Origin: Flaccisagitta enflata
Lineage: Eukaryota; Chaetognatha; Sagittoidea; Aphragmophora
Assembly (NCBI GenBank): GCA_965153355.1
Contig: OZ231126.1
Span: 17,546,001 to 17,610,000 of the forward strand
Direction of reading: 5' to 3'
DNA length: 64,000 bases
Shown here: one piece after another, positions 34,947 through 48,318 of the stretch
Layout of the letters: each line of letters begins with the position of its first letter
Numbering within the stretch: position 1 is the first letter of the stretch
The notes under the pieces: generated by a model
Seen by the model: the letters and a program-made list of their open reading frames with translations, nothing else
Database searches by the model: none
Told to the model about the DNA's origin: nothing
Translations under genes and position numbers: made by a program

Positions 34947-35130
34947 AGAAGAAGAAGAAGAAGAAGAAGAAGAAGAAGAAGAAGAAGGGGAACAAGAAGA
35001 AGAAGGGGAAGAAGAAGAAGAAGAAGGGGAACAAGAAGAAGAAAGAAGAAGAAGAAGAGGAAGAAGAAAAAGAAAAAGAAAGAGAAAAAGAAAAAGAAAA
35101 AGAAAAAGAAAAAGAAGAAGAAAGATTGAT
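34800..35130. repeat. (GAA)n and (GAAAAA)n tract
   Basis: Over 300 bp of GAA trinucleotides with GGGGAAC, GGAC and GAAAAA variants. Pure-purine strand. Lysine, glutamate and arginine frames here are repeat translations. Confidence 0.95.
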
Positions 35131-35148
35131 GGCTAAGGAAGAAATAAA

Positions 35149-35566
35149 CAAGGCTAAGTGAAGGCCAATAAGTGCGCCTCGCTTGATTAAGAATTTGTGA
35201 ATGAACGTTTTTGATGAATGAAAGAATGAATGAATGAATGAAAGAATGAATGAAAGAATGAATGAATGAATGAATGAATGAATGAATAAATGAATAAATG
35301 AATGAATGAATGAATGAATGAATGAATGAATAAACGAATGAATGAATGAATGAATGAATGAATGAATGAATGAATGAATGAATGAATGAATGAATGAATG
35401 AAAATGAATGTTGTAAGGCATGAAAGGTGATAGGAATGAAGAAATACGTCAGAATGAGCCGTTTTACGCATTTCAAACGTTTGCGTGACCGACCGACCAA
35501 CCGACCGACCAACCAACCAACCCACGGACATGACCTCTTTTAGAAGTGCGAGGACGCACTTAAAAA
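35149..35566 (+). mobile_element. HT1 element, copy 7 (AATG-expanded)
   Basis: It starts CAAGGCTAAGTGAAGGCC, then AATAAGTGCGCCTCGCTTG, carries about 185 bp of AATG repeats (35216-35402), GACCGACCAACC units, and ends in the perfect stem AAGTGCG-AGGA-CGCACTT followed by AAAAAG. It is the long sibling of the copy at 8006-8192; only the internal array length differs greatly. Confidence 0.85.
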
Positions 35567-35837
35567 GACTGACCCGATCAATCTCCGACTGTATGACTTC
35601 ACAGCTTCTTTCTTCTTTTTACATCCATGTTTAAACTTACCAAAGCTTAGCAAAAAGGAAATATAATTGGAGAAAAAAAGTTTACCTACCTAATTCTCAG
35701 GAATTCTCCTTCTTTTTCGGGAATTTCAAATTGAAGCATGAAACCAAATTCCATCTTTGATAAAGATGAATAGCTTTGGAAATGAAAGGACTGCGCGATG
35801 ATGATGTGAGAGGGCAGAAATCTTATTCAAATCTAAT

Positions 35838-35839
<2 letters not shown>

Positions 35840-35928
<89 letters not shown>

Positions 35929-35942
35929 AGAGAGACAGAGAG
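35840..35942. repeat. (GA)n microsatellite
   Basis: About 85 bp of pure GA then a degenerate end. Confidence 0.95.
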
Positions 35943-36015
35943 GACGGTCAGACAGACCGACTTGACAGCAGTCCCAACACAATTAATGATTTGGGTAGTT
36001 ACCTTAGCAGAGTGA

Positions 36016-36017
<2 letters not shown>

Positions 36018-36076
<59 letters not shown>

Positions 36077-36096
36077 AATGATGATGATGATGATAA
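36018..36096. repeat. (GAT)n microsatellite
   Basis: About 25 GAT/AAT trinucleotides. Confidence 0.95.
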
Positions 36097-36314
36097 TGCT
36101 CACTCCCAGCTGATGGGTGTTAATTGCATCAAACTTGCGTTGCTCAAGATTTTGAAAATGTCAACATAAGTTGTGAGCCATGTTTAATTTTGATTGCATT
36201 TCCTTCTTTTCGCGCCTTTCAGCTAAAACCATCTCTTTTTATTCATATGGAGAAAAAAACTTGCTTTTCATCGAATAATGCTATCACTTCCTAACCTGAG
36301 GAGTATACAGATGA

Positions 36315-36512
<198 letters not shown>

Positions 36513-37023
36513 GGAAAAACATATTAGAATCAGGATCAACCAGACATCAGGAAAAAAGATAGCCAGACAATGAAACAACAATGGACACAAAGAGACACAA
36601 AGAGAAATCATTACGCAGTGAAAAGGAAATTGTCGTGCACATGCGTTGTTTTTCGTGTGCACACAATTTGAACCCAGATTCTTGTTTGGTGCCATCGAAG
36701 TTTGTCAATATTGTTTCAGGTGAGGGTGGAAAACAAGAGACTCATTAAAACGACAGAAAATATCGATATCTGGGAGACTGGCACACTTATCAAATGCCTG
36801 GTTTATGGTTAACTATCTACAAATTTTTACTCTTGACTACCAAGCTAAGTTGTGAACAAAATCTGAGTCAATGAAACAACTTTTTTTTCAAGATTATCAA
36901 CAGAAACAAAAAATATCAACAAAACGAATGACGATGGCGAAAGAGCAACAAAAGTTGCCTTGGGTCAGGGGCAAAGGAAGTATTGAGCGTATTGGCTCCT
37001 AACATTAATTTCAATCTGTGTCA
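36513..37023. other. 3' flank of the zinc-finger gene
   Basis: No open frame supported. The first AATAAA on the minus strand that I noticed is much further down (about 36237-36242), so the 3' UTR end is uncertain. Confidence 0.35.
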
Positions 37024-37215
37024 TTAATTGTGAGTTTTTACGTGTGTTTTAAGATTACCTTTACAGGCAAAACTTGCGTGGCAGATATCGCATTGAAACG
37101 GTTTCTCTTGAGAGTGAATTCTACTATGTAACGTCAGCGAATGTTTTTCGGAAAAAGCCGATGGACACTGAACGCATAAGAATGGTTTCTTGCCGGTGTG
37201 GATTTTTTGATGTGA
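37024..37215 (-). pseudogene. Frame-shifted C-terminal zinc fingers of gene D
   Basis: Directly beyond the stop of gene D, another minus-strand frame stays open from 37215 to a TAA at 37024-37026. It encodes the end of finger 19 (SHQKIHTGKKPF), a full finger (CVQCPSAF ... HSRIH) and a last finger (CDICHASF ... HVKTHN). The pattern continues the array without a gap, so the original protein probably had 21 fingers. Both a frame change and a TAG at 37216-37218 separate the parts, so more than one change is needed to explain it unless the sequence is locally wrong. Confidence 0.75.
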
Positions 37216-37219
37216 CTAA

Positions 37220-38941
37220 CTATGCTTTGCTGGCAAATTCTGATGGACATTGGTCACACTGATAGGGTTTTATACCCAAATGGATACTCTTGTGAGCTTT
37301 AAGATTACTGATTGAGGAAGAAGTAAATGAACATTGATCACATGCGTAAGGTTTTTCTCCCTTGTGCATCATCAAATGAGATCTAAACCCCGAATTATTC
37401 GAGTAACTCTTTGGGCAGAATTCACATTGATATGGTTTTTCTCCAGTATGCGTGCGATTGTGAATCTTCAAATCTTTATTCGTGTAAAACACTGACTGGC
37501 ACAATTCACATTTGATCATTTTTGGATTGTGCTTTTTAGGCGTGGAAGTTGGATCTCCTATTTTTCCATTGTGACTCTTTAAGTGTTTTTTCAGATTACA
37601 TGATTGAGAAAAGGCCGACGGACATAGGTTGCATTTGAAAGGTCTTTCTCCAGTGTGAACTCGCTCATGACTTTTCAATTGGTTACTCTCCGTGAATTCC
37701 TTTGGGCAAAGATTACACTTGTGAGGCTTTTCTCCTAAATGGACTTTTTGGTGAATGCGAAGAGAATTACTGTAACCAAACGTTGATGGGCAATCTTTGC
37801 ACTTATATGGTTTTTCTTCCGTATGGCTTGTCATGTGCAATTTTAAAGATGGTTTTGAAGAGAAAGTCAAAAAACATGTGTCACAACGGTGGAGTTTCAT
37901 TCCGCTGTGAATCCTTTCCTCGTGTCTTTTTAGATTAGACTTTGCACGAAACTGTGCTGGGCATGATTTACATTGAAATGGCTTTTCTCCAGTATGCACC
38001 CTTTGATGATGTGTCAAATAGCTCATTCTCGAAAAAGATGATGAACAGAGTGAACATCTGTAGGGCTTTTCTACGACATCGCGATGGTCTTTGATGTGTT
38101 TGCCAAGGTGAGATTTGGTGCTGAACTTTTGAGGACACAAGTGACATTCAAAACCCTTCTCTCCGCTGTGTATGCTGAGCATGTGATTATTAAGACTGCC
38201 TTTTAAGCGAAACACTGATGGACATAGTTCACATTTAAATGGTTTTTCACCAGTATGGATCATGACATGTTTGTTAAGATGTTTCTTTAAGGCAAAACTC
38301 CTCTGACAAGTTTCGCATTGATAGGGCTTCTCTCCCGTGTGGGTTTTTGTGTGAATAGTTAAGTCCCCCTTTTGAGCAAATGCTGATGGACATTGATTGC
38401 ATTGGTAGGGTTTTTCACCAGTGTGGGTTCGTATATGGTTAGTTAAAGTAGGCTTTTGTGTAAAAGTAGCTGGACACAAGTGACAGTTATAAGGTTTCTC
38501 CCCTGTATGGATCCTCGTATGCGTCTTTAGGGCAGATTTACATGCAAAACTGGCCGGACATACTTCACATTTGAAAGGTCGTTCACCAGTATGAGTCCTC
38601 ATGTGCTGTTCTAGTTTGCTTTTATTTGGAAAGGCAGCGGAACATGATCCACAACTTATTTTTAGTACTTTGATTCCTGAATGAACCTTCATGTGCGTTG
38701 TCAAATCGGATTTCCGTGCAAATGCTGCTTGACATTCGTTACATGCAAATGGTTTTTCTCCAGTATGAATTATAGTATGAGCATCTAGTTTATATCTACT
38801 AACACATGTAGCAAGACATATCTCACATTGTAACGGTTTTTTATCCTTTTGCATTCGGCGCTTAGTAGCGTTTTCTGATTCACTTGAATTTCTAATATTG
38901 TTTTGTGAAACATTCAATTTCATTTCATGCGATTCTTCCAT
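37220..38941 (-). CDS. Gene D, poly-C2H2 zinc-finger protein, 573 residues
   Basis: An intronless frame starting at an ATG with a good context (GAAGATGG). After a short Ser/Asn/Lys-rich N-terminus of about 38 residues it has 18 complete C-x2-C-x12-H-x3/4-H fingers, mostly joined by TGEKP-type linkers, and a 19th cut off after CDQCPSEFASKA. Fingers 15 and 16 are separated by a longer linker (GKIGDPTSTPKKHNPKM). Fingers 8 and 11 have H-x4-H spacing. Such proteins bind DNA in a sequence-specific way, usually as nuclear transcriptional regulators; no KRAB, BTB, ZAD or SCAN domain is visible. Stop at 37220-37222 arises from a disruption; two further fingers lie downstream out of frame. Confidence 0.9.
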   Translation of the reverse strand: MEESHEMKLNVSQNNIRNSSESENATKRRMQKDKKPLQCEICLATCVSRYKLDAHTIIHTGEKPFACNECQAAFARKSDLTTHMKVHSGIKVLKISCGSCSAAFPNKSKLEQHMRTHTGERPFKCEVCPASFACKSALKTHTRIHTGEKPYNCHLCPATFTQKPTLTNHIRTHTGEKPYQCNQCPSAFAQKGDLTIHTKTHTGEKPYQCETCQRSFALKKHLNKHVMIHTGEKPFKCELCPSVFRLKGSLNNHMLSIHSGEKGFECHLCPQKFSTKSHLGKHIKDHRDVVEKPYRCSLCSSSFSRMSYLTHHQRVHTGEKPFQCKSCPAQFRAKSNLKRHEERIHSGMKLHRCDTCFLTFSSKPSLKLHMTSHTEEKPYKCKDCPSTFGYSNSLRIHQKVHLGEKPHKCNLCPKEFTESNQLKSHERVHTGERPFKCNLCPSAFSQSCNLKKHLKSHNGKIGDPTSTPKKHNPKMIKCELCQSVFYTNKDLKIHNRTHTGEKPYQCEFCPKSYSNNSGFRSHLMMHKGEKPYACDQCSFTSSSISNLKAHKSIHLGIKPYQCDQCPSEFASKA

Positions 38942-39337
<396 letters not shown>

Positions 39338-39573
39338 ATATACACACAGTCTTGTCTAACATACGACCGCGGATTGGCGAGTCATTTTCATTGATCATTT
39401 CTAGCAACACTGTCTGATTGTGCGATTCTCGGGCAGATGCGTTGTTTTCCGTGTGTACACAATTTGATCCCAGATTCTTGTTCGGTGCTCGTTAATATAA
39501 TTTCAGGTGAGAGCGTAGAGCAAAAGTCAACAGGAATCGTCGATACGCCACAGCGTGATATGTTTAAATGTAT

Positions 39574-39723
39574 CAAGGCCGAATACACGGCCACCAGTAA
39601 CGGACGGGTGGGCAGGGGCGGCTATGCGCGTTTTCCCACTTTTCGACTCGATCAGCTCTACGGACCGACCGACCGACGGACGGACGGACAAAGCCTCTTA
39701 TAGAGTTGCGTATCCGCAACTAA
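39574..39723 (+). mobile_element. HT1 element, copy 8
   Basis: Starts CAAGGCCGAATACACGG, has ACGGACGGGTGGGCAGG and GACCGACCGACGGACGG units, and ends in AGTTGCG-TATC-CGCAACT followed by AATAA. Relative to the AGTCGCG/CGCGACT stem, one C-G pair has become T-A: a compensated change. Confidence 0.85.
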
Positions 39724-39885
39724 TAACTTCCTCATAACGGATCCAAAAGTAAAGGAAATCATTCTGGAAAAGAAATGCATTTCAGTCTCCTGCAATCATT
39801 TGCGAATGGTACTCTGATAGTTACATAGAGTTTTGGAATAGAGTGAGAGGGAATGTTATTCAAATCCTGTTTTATGGAAAACTAG

Positions 39886-40035
39886 GAGTGATGCGCGTAG
39901 TAACTAGTCAGTGAAGGCTCACAAGGCCCCCTTCCATTTGTTTTAGTCTGGGTATAGTGAGGGATGTTGTTCCACCTATCATAAACCCGTCCCATACAGT
40001 CCTCAATGAGTTTCACAGAGGGAGTTAGCTGTACC
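39886..40035. repeat. Dispersed repeat fragment, second copy of 3835-3965
   Basis: Contains GAGTGATGCGCGTAGTAAC and GGGATGTTGTTCCACC in reverse complement to 3835-3965. Confidence 0.75.
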
Positions 40036-41330
40036 CAAAATATCCTGATTTAAGGAGAATATATGTTTAAACTTTTAGACAAACCGACAAAGACAGACAT
40101 ACAGAAAGCAATAGCATCCTGTGCGTGCATGTGCACATCTGTGTGAGATCGCTTTTTCGATAAGGAAAGAAAATCACGCGCTTTAAGTTATTTAAACCCT
40201 TTGAAGAATTCGATATAACTCGGGTCTAACGCCTACTACGCCTTCTACCTCTGACGCATACGCACGTGCGGCCACACACCCACACTGACGCACGTGCCAT
40301 ATCGCAGGCTCCATCCAGCAATCGACATCGTATCCCGCTGTGCTATCGACAACGTGGTTCGAGTAGACCACACACGTATCTTCAAACTTCCCCTTATTAT
40401 TTTTCCACCGACACCGCCTCTTTCCACGTTCATTTGGACAAGTACCCCGTTTCGAGTAGTTGCATTAAAGGCAAGGTGTGTGGCATCAGACAAATCCAAC
40501 GAAGAGACAAGCAAGTGGAACTCTATGCAAACAAGTATCTCTCGAATGTATTGATTCATCTCTATCACGGGAAAAGTTGGTTGGTTGGTGAGAGGGTTTA
40601 AGACTATGGTACTTGGGATAGAAAGTCATCGGTCGGTACGCAAGAGGAAATATGTGTTGATAATTCTTAGATTACTAATAACAAGAATGAATGCACACAC
40701 GTGTCCAATTCAAGCCTTATTATTATACAGGGTTCCACTCATGTCGTGTCTCATTGTCTCAACCATTGAGGCTTGAAAAATCATTGTGAGTGACTATTTC
40801 CTCTGATTTTTTTTCATTCTTTTTTGTTGCCCCAAATGAGAAAAGAAATAAAAATCCTTCCATTGAAAATTCAAATAGTCTCTAGAATTTGAGAGCCTTC
40901 CCTCTTTGAATTAAGGCAAACACGTTAATTTTCTTATCTTTTTTCCCTTTTGCTTACCTAAAACTTTCCCCGCTTCTTTTTCCACCAGAAAAGGGGAAAA
41001 ACTAAACGAGAGAAAAGTTTTAAGAGTTGAAGGGGGGGGGGGAGAGATGAGGAAGGAGTGAAGAAATCAATGGAATAATTTGCTTGAGCAAAGAGAGCCT
41101 TTTTTTTCAATGTGTAACCAGCGCATGCAATCTAGACTGCGAGTCGTCCAAAGTGATATTGGGTCAACATTTAGAACCATTATTGAGACTGTCTTTCGCG
41201 CTTCAGCCAAATTAGCAACTGAGAAAAAAAATGGTTAAAAGGTTGACTCCGTGCGTGCGTTTGAGTTAAGACTTTTTGCATAGCTTCAACAAAAAGAAGG
41301 GGACAGACGTGACAAACTGTTGGTTACGAA
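40036..41330. other. Stretch without a supported gene
   Basis: Several short frames overlap at 40245-40600 on both strands without splice evidence. A G run lies at 41030-41043. Nothing else recognised. Confidence 0.35.
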
Positions 41331-41331
41331 T

Positions 41332-41334
<3 letters not shown>

Positions 41335-41388
<54 letters not shown>
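41335..41388. repeat. (CA)n microsatellite
   Basis: About 26 CA units. Confidence 0.95.
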
Positions 41389-41389
<1 letters not shown>

Positions 41390-43695
41390 ACTTGGGTAAT
41401 TGTTAAATCGGATCTACAATATGCTGTGCAAAAAGTTGTGCGTTCAGATTATCAGGTACATGTTCTGGTAGATGTTATGTACATGATCATAAAAGATGGC
41501 CACTTCATTCTCTTCTCATTCATCGGTTATCAACAAAAGAGAAACTTTATTTCGGGGGATTTTTATGCAAATTAGTTATTTGCGCGTGGATTGTTTGCCA
41601 CGGAGCTGCCCAGCCTAAAAACGACTCCACGACTCCGACCTGGATTTCTCTCTCTCGGACTTGAAGAGATAAGACGAGATAAAAACGCGATCATGAACAC
41701 GCATAAATTATTCAACACGCAGACAGGAAGGAGTTTTAAGTTGCGTGCGCAGATCTATCGCACACGCGTTATCTCTCTTCTCGTTCATTCATGCGCATGT
41801 AACTGTAGTTACATCTTTTATTGCGTGTAAGTTATCTTAACACGCATTTGCATGACCCGACATCAGGCTGAGAGTTAAGGAGGGGAATGGTAAAGGAAAT
41901 GGGGCAGAACGCTTCGATACGACGCGGCCGCGACAAGGGCCAAGACAAGGTCAGTTAAAAAAGAAACTGCTCAACTGAACATATAAATGGAAATCTATAT
42001 GAAACCGGAAGCAAGCAGAAAATGAGAAGAATTTTCCCTCCTTAAGATTCGTCGAAGGAAGCAAGAACTGTATGATAGTAATGACTTCACAATCTGAAAT
42101 CTCTGACCCTATTTATTGCTAGAGCTGCATCTTGGTCGGGGATGCGATTGAAAATAAACATTGGTAAATAGTTTTCCTAACTCTTCATCCGGTCAGAGTG
42201 TCTTATAATTCTTCCTTTAATCTCGAGCTCAATCTCAGGACATACGGCAGTCCAATAAACGGTCTGTAGTCTTCGAGTTAAGCGACAGTCAGGTCTGTCC
42301 GGCCAAGCTGCCATCGTTGAGCTCTGTCCGGCAAAGTTGTCGTTATTCTGCCCGTTGGCCGGCGTCCCGGCGTTCCGGCGTCCCGGCGAGAAAAATATCA
42401 AAGGCTGAAAACCGTTGCCGCCTTTGAGCAAACAAAATGAAAATTCCCCCGCTTAAGTGTCGCGAGGTGCGAAAAGTTTAGTCGCCAAACACTTTTTATA
42501 TGCAAATGCACGACCTTGCCCCAGATATATATCATCATTTACATATAAAAGCACCAGGAGAAAAGACGATCTAGCGGAGGGACAGACGGACAAAGTCACA
42601 GACAGGCCACACAGATCGACCGACCGAAAAATTGACGGACACACAGGCTGACAAAAACCGATTAATCAGATGGTAAGAATTTCAACCCAGAAATGAAATC
42701 TCGAACACAGGATAAAGTCATGTCACCGCGTGACTTAATTCAGACGAATGATAAAGAATCGACAATTAGGTCAAACATCAGAAAGTGAATCCAGATGAAA
42801 GCTGTATGTCGATGACATCGATACTGACACAGGCATATCGATACTGACACAGGCAGATTGTGGGTCAAAACCATTTCATTCTTAAGACAAAATTACCGTT
42901 TCAATCGGCGGGTGACAAATTGACAAATTGAGACTAAGAAGCAACTTTGTTCTAGCTTTAGTGTGGTCTTTAGGGCAGCTGCACGTAGGATTCTGGGTCG
43001 ACTCGAGGTGGGCCATTAGAATAGAAAAGACTTTCTTCTTTGGAGGTCAAAACGCTGATCAAGTCGAGGAAAATCCAGGACTCAGTATTTTGTCCTGGAT
43101 TTTATTGTAACTGGGTTTTTCAGATCACGTTATTTATGCCAATTTCCTACCGGCCTAGGAAATATGTTCAAGAATAAGAAGAACAACAATTTTTTGTTCA
43201 AAAACGTAGACCTACTCTTGATATCCCACCAATTCTCAGAACAAGAATTTATGAAAAGGTTATCAAAACTAATCTGAGTATTCAGAAAGTTGATTGCGGT
43301 TGAAAAAAAAAACAATGCACACAGTACCTGAAGACGACGCAATGGGAACCCCAAGACAAAAAAAAAAGACGCTATGACGAAATAAAGATGAAAATCCAAT
43401 TTTACCAATGAGGTGAATTAATGAAATTAAGACGTGCATTGAAAAAGGGCCAAGAACTAAGTTTTAATGATGTCGAAATAATTTCTTCGCTGTTCTTCAG
43501 CTACTGTCTTTAGCAAAGAGTTATGAGTTTATTTGTTTGTTTTTTTTTAGATCTTTGACTGATGAAGATGAAGGCTGTGCTTGGGAGTGAAAAGCGGAGA
43601 ACAAACGAATCGCACGCGCGATCGAGCCGGACACCTAATTCTTAACAAATTCGCACTCACTCGCACGCTCTCATTCTCTCCATCTTTCTTTCTTT
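41389..43695. other. Stretch without a supported gene
   Basis: Has a short direct duplication (ATCGATACTGACACAGGCA, about 42819-42856), a GGCGTCCCGGCG repeat (about 42361-42388) and GACGGACAAAG-like words (about 42585) that recall HT1 interiors. No exon or RNA gene recognised. Confidence 0.35.
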
Positions 43696-43914
43696 CTCTC
43701 TCTCTCTCTCTCTCTCTCCAATTGCCTAATCACCCGCGCAGATTAAACCTAACTACATTTAAGCATTTCCCTCAAACTAACTGACAAATCAACCAACAAA
43801 CCGATTGTAAAAAAAAACCTATAGTGATCGTTAGTTTGCACGCGACAAAATCCACATGAAGACGCAATGACGCGCGAAGGAACAAATGGCAGAGGACAAT
43901 AAAAGTTGGGACAG

Positions 43915-44025
<111 letters not shown>

Positions 44026-44364
44026 CAAATGTCAGGATGCGGGGTAAGTCAAATGTCAGAGAGAAAGAGAGAAAGAAAAGAGCGAAAGAGCGAGAGAGAG
44101 AAAAGAGAGGAAGAGAGCTAAGGATTTTTTCAAGGGGGGGGGGGGGGTGGGAGAGGGAAATACGTAAAGTACCCTCGCCCGTTGATTGGCGAATTGGGTG
44201 AGTTTCAGCAAAAGACGAGGTTGATTGGATGCAAAGAAAAGTAAAGCCCAAAGGCAAAGGGACGTTGTCAACGGCAAAAGGTCAGCAAAAATTGGAAGGA
44301 ATCAGTTGGGATGAAGAGGAGGAAGAAAAAGAAGTAGAAAAAGATGAGGAAATAGCGAATGAAA

Positions 44365-44900
44365 AAGCAGAAGAAGAAGAAGAAGAAGAAGAAGAAGAAG
44401 AAGAAGAAGAAGAAGAAGAAGAAGAAGAAGAACAAGGAGAAGAAAATGAAAAAAAGGAACAAAAAGAAGAAGCCGAAGAAAAAGAAGAAAAAGAAAAAGA
44501 AGAAAAAGAAAAAGAAAAAGAAAAAGAAGAAAAAGAAAAAGAAGAAGAAGAAGATAAAAAGAAAAAGAAGAAGAAGAAGAAGAAGAAGAAGAAGAAGAAG
44601 AAGAAGAAGAAAAAGAAAAAGAAAAAGAAAAAGAAAAAGAAAAAGAAAAAGAAAAAGAAAAAGAAGAAGAAGAAGAAGAAGAAGAAGAAGAAGAAGAAAA
44701 AGAATAGGAAGGAAAGGAACAAGAAGAAGAAGAAGAAGAAGAAGAAGAAGAAGAAGAAGAAGAAGAAGAAGAAGAAGAAGAAGAAGATAAGATGAAGGAG
44801 AATGAGGACAGGGAGAAGAAGGAGAATATGAAGAAGGAGAAGAGAGAGAAGGAGAAGAGGAAGATGATGATGATGAAAAAGAAAAAGAAAAAGAAAATCG
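44365..44900. repeat. (GAA)n, (GAAAAA)n tract
   Basis: More than 400 bp of GAA and GAAAAA units, then degenerate GGAGAA. One of the longest pure-purine tracts here. Confidence 0.95.
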
Positions 44901-45310
44901 GAAGCGGGAAGGCCGAATTGTGGAGGCGGAGTGGGCGGCAGTGGAAAAGTAAAACTAAGGAAAAGTCAACATGACAGGCATGATCGAGTTGGGCAGAATT
45001 GCAAGTCAGAAACATGAAACTTGTTTGTTCTTTAAAGATCGTCGTAAGAAACGTTGTTCTGATCTCACCCTAATTTGCATGAAGCAGCTGATACTCCTGC
45101 TAAAGTCTAACGACTGCCATGAAATCTGGGTTGATGTGGAACAGCCATTGCCGAACCTCTTGTGGTAGTAGAAGATGTAGGTCCCTGTCCGCGGCCTTGA
45201 GCCCTTCTCTAAGGTAACACGAAATTTGAGATGACGCGAAATCGATGAGAGTAGTGATTTCTGTGCCTTGCAACCCCTCCCCAGTCATATTAGAGCCCCC
45301 ACCGTGCCGC

Positions 45311-45355
45311 TGCCCAACCGCCAGCGACTACTTGATGGCTGTGTATCCGGCCTTG
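45311..45355 (-). mobile_element. HT1 5'-end fragment
   Basis: On the minus strand it reads CAAGGCCGGATACACAGCC, then ATCAAGTAGTCGCTGGCG. It matches the 5' end of copy 10 (46511), including its AGTCGCTGGCG motif, and then stops. Confidence 0.65.
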
Positions 45356-45541
45356 CTTTTGAAAAAATTTTCCCTCGCCTGACGCGCAGATACCATAAAT
45401 TAAAACAAATATGAAAACATATTTTGTTAGGCTTAAGTAGAAGCACATCATAGCGGAGAATGGCCATGACCAAAATTTGACACAAAATGCTTTCTTCAAC
45501 AATTTACACATTGGTAAACATCCGCCAACACCCCCCAAAAC

Positions 45542-45675
<134 letters not shown>

Positions 45676-46302
45676 CCGCCAACCGTTTTCACGGTGGAAG
45701 TAGATGACCGTTGAAGATGATGAAGGCAAAGGAGGAGAGAGGGAGGAGAGTAAGGGATAATAAATTTACGCCGACCTGGTGTGATGGGAACTCTTTCAAC
45801 CAAACGAAATATGACGCGACGTGACTTGTTGGGGTTTAAATCGGATCAAGAGTCATCAAGAGACCCTCTTTACCAATATCTCTCTTTGCCTGTAACTCTC
45901 TTTAGCCATCCCTGTGTCGATAGAAGTAGCTCTCTTTCGAAAGTCGATTGGTCCGTCCATCGTCGTTATCATGTGGTCCTTATGTACGCGGTTATTTTTT
46001 CGATGTCTTACACTGAAAATAGCGTCCTAATAATCGCACATTGTGATTTCTTTACGGTTTTTGCTCAACAACAAAATCTCAAAGGGTTAAGTGACTCAAA
46101 AAGTGAGGCAAGAATGAAGTGAATGTTGATTTTGCCAAGAATTTAGACAAGCGCAAATCTGCGACGACAATCTGCTTTGTTTAACAATCATCAAGAAGTC
46201 ATTGTCACGCACGATAAAAAAATGATAAGAATGTTTTGTCTCCTGGTCGAGAGAAGGAAAAGCCGAAATATCCTAACCCTTGATTACCGAGTAAAGACGT
46301 AA
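45676..46302. other. Stretch without a supported gene
   Basis: A plus-strand frame at 45781-46122 has no splice sites or family resemblance. Nothing else recognised. Confidence 0.35.
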
Positions 46303-46500
46303 CAAGGCCGGACACACAACCAATACTAGTCGTGCAAGGGTGGACAGGGTCAGCAGCGCGCTTTTTCAAACATTTCAACTCTGTACTAAGTACCAAGGAT
46401 CGACCGACGGACCAACAAACCAACAGGCGGACGTACCATCGGATTAAGGGATGGATGGATGGCCACTGCCATTTTTAGAGTCGCAAATCTGCGAGTAAAA
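46303..46500 (+). mobile_element. HT1 element, copy 9
   Basis: Starts CAAGGCCGGACACACAACC, has CTAGTCGTGCAAGGGTGG near the 5' end and ends with AGTCGCA-AATC-TGCGAGT plus AAAA. The last stem pair is A-T instead of G-C, again compensated; one outer pair is mismatched. Confidence 0.8.
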
Positions 46501-46510
46501 AGTTAAGAAA

Positions 46511-46745
46511 CAAGGTTGGATACACAGTCATTAAGTAGTCGCTGGCGAGAGGGCAGGTGAACTTATGCGGGTGGGTAGAGCAGCATTGGGCAGGGCGGGG
46601 TCTGTAATGTGGCTGGGCAGGGGCAGTAACGCTTAGAAACCACTATTTCAGTCGATTTCGCGTCATCTCAATTTCCACATACCTTCCTAACTTACCTCCC
46701 ACGGACACACCCACTTATAGAGTCGCTTAGCCAGCGACTTAAAAA
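46511..46745 (+). mobile_element. HT1 element, copy 10
   Basis: Starts CAAGGTTGGATACACAGTC, has GTAGTCGCTGGCGAGAGGG near the 5' end and ends with the perfect stem AGTCGCT-TAGCC-AGCGACT plus TAAAAAG. It lies 10 bases after copy 9 in the same orientation. The innermost pair is T-A. Confidence 0.85.
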
Positions 46746-47612
<867 letters not shown>

Positions 47613-47759
47613 ATATGAAGAATAGTAAATCAAAGGACAAACTTGCTGATGGGCCAGCTATTTCTTCTAGTCTTAATCCTTTATCAAAGCAAAATATACT
47701 GAATTCCGAATTTTCGTTGCAACAGTTGATAGATGAGGCAGAGGTCATTTTCAACTCAC

Positions 47760-48156
47760 CTGGAGACTGGCCCCGGTTGAAGAGAGATCTTGCTGTTGTT
47801 GCCCCGTTGCATCGGAGGAAGAAGTGTCGCCTGCCATGGCTTTGTGGCGCGGCGGGGTATTGTTGTCCTGATGATGCGCAAGGCGATTGTTTGTAACCGA
47901 CGAAACGCTTTGAGTATTATGTCCAGGTGTAGGCTGTCCCGATTGTCCGTGTGTAAATTGTCCCGATTGTCCAGGTAATAATTGTCCCGATGACGACGCT
48001 GAGTCTTGTCGTCCAGCCAAATTTGGCCTAATCACGTTTAGTCCAATTTGGTTTTGCGACGTGCAAATGTCATGGGAAGACGAGAGATTTTGATTGGAAG
48101 ACCGCGCAGTCGTTTGATTGGTCGGGTGAAGGTCGTTTAATTCCGCATAGATGTGG
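47760..48156 (-). CDS. Gene B, exon X5
   Basis: A 397-base exon with acceptor TTTTCTTATCAATAG and consensus donor CTCCAG/GTGAGT. Its first base completes a Ser codon begun in X4, and it leaves in phase 0. It starts HIYAELNDLHPTNQTTARSS, where Y-A-E-L resembles a phosphotyrosine or endocytic motif, and continues with Gln/Ser/Gly-rich sequence containing three QSGQ-type units (LLPGQSGQFTHGQSGQPTPG). Like the rest of gene B it looks intrinsically disordered. No downstream exon could be fixed, so the C-terminus is unknown. Confidence 0.65.
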
Positions 48157-48318
48157 CTATTGATAAGAAAATGCGAAAAAGACAGTTGAAATTAAAAACA
48201 GAAAAAAAAAGAAACAAGGCCAACCTAACCAAGTAAAAAAAGAGAGGCTGGGATATCCCATTCAGGTACTGATGTCCAACTCGATGATGTCTTTTGTTTT
48301 ACTAACTTTCTAAGCGGG

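Noticed and set aside
34800-35130. Lysine- and leucine-rich frames over GAA tracts (also 44365-44900 and 54335-54551)
   Set aside because: Pure translations of trinucleotide and hexanucleotide repeats on both strands, without start context or splice support.
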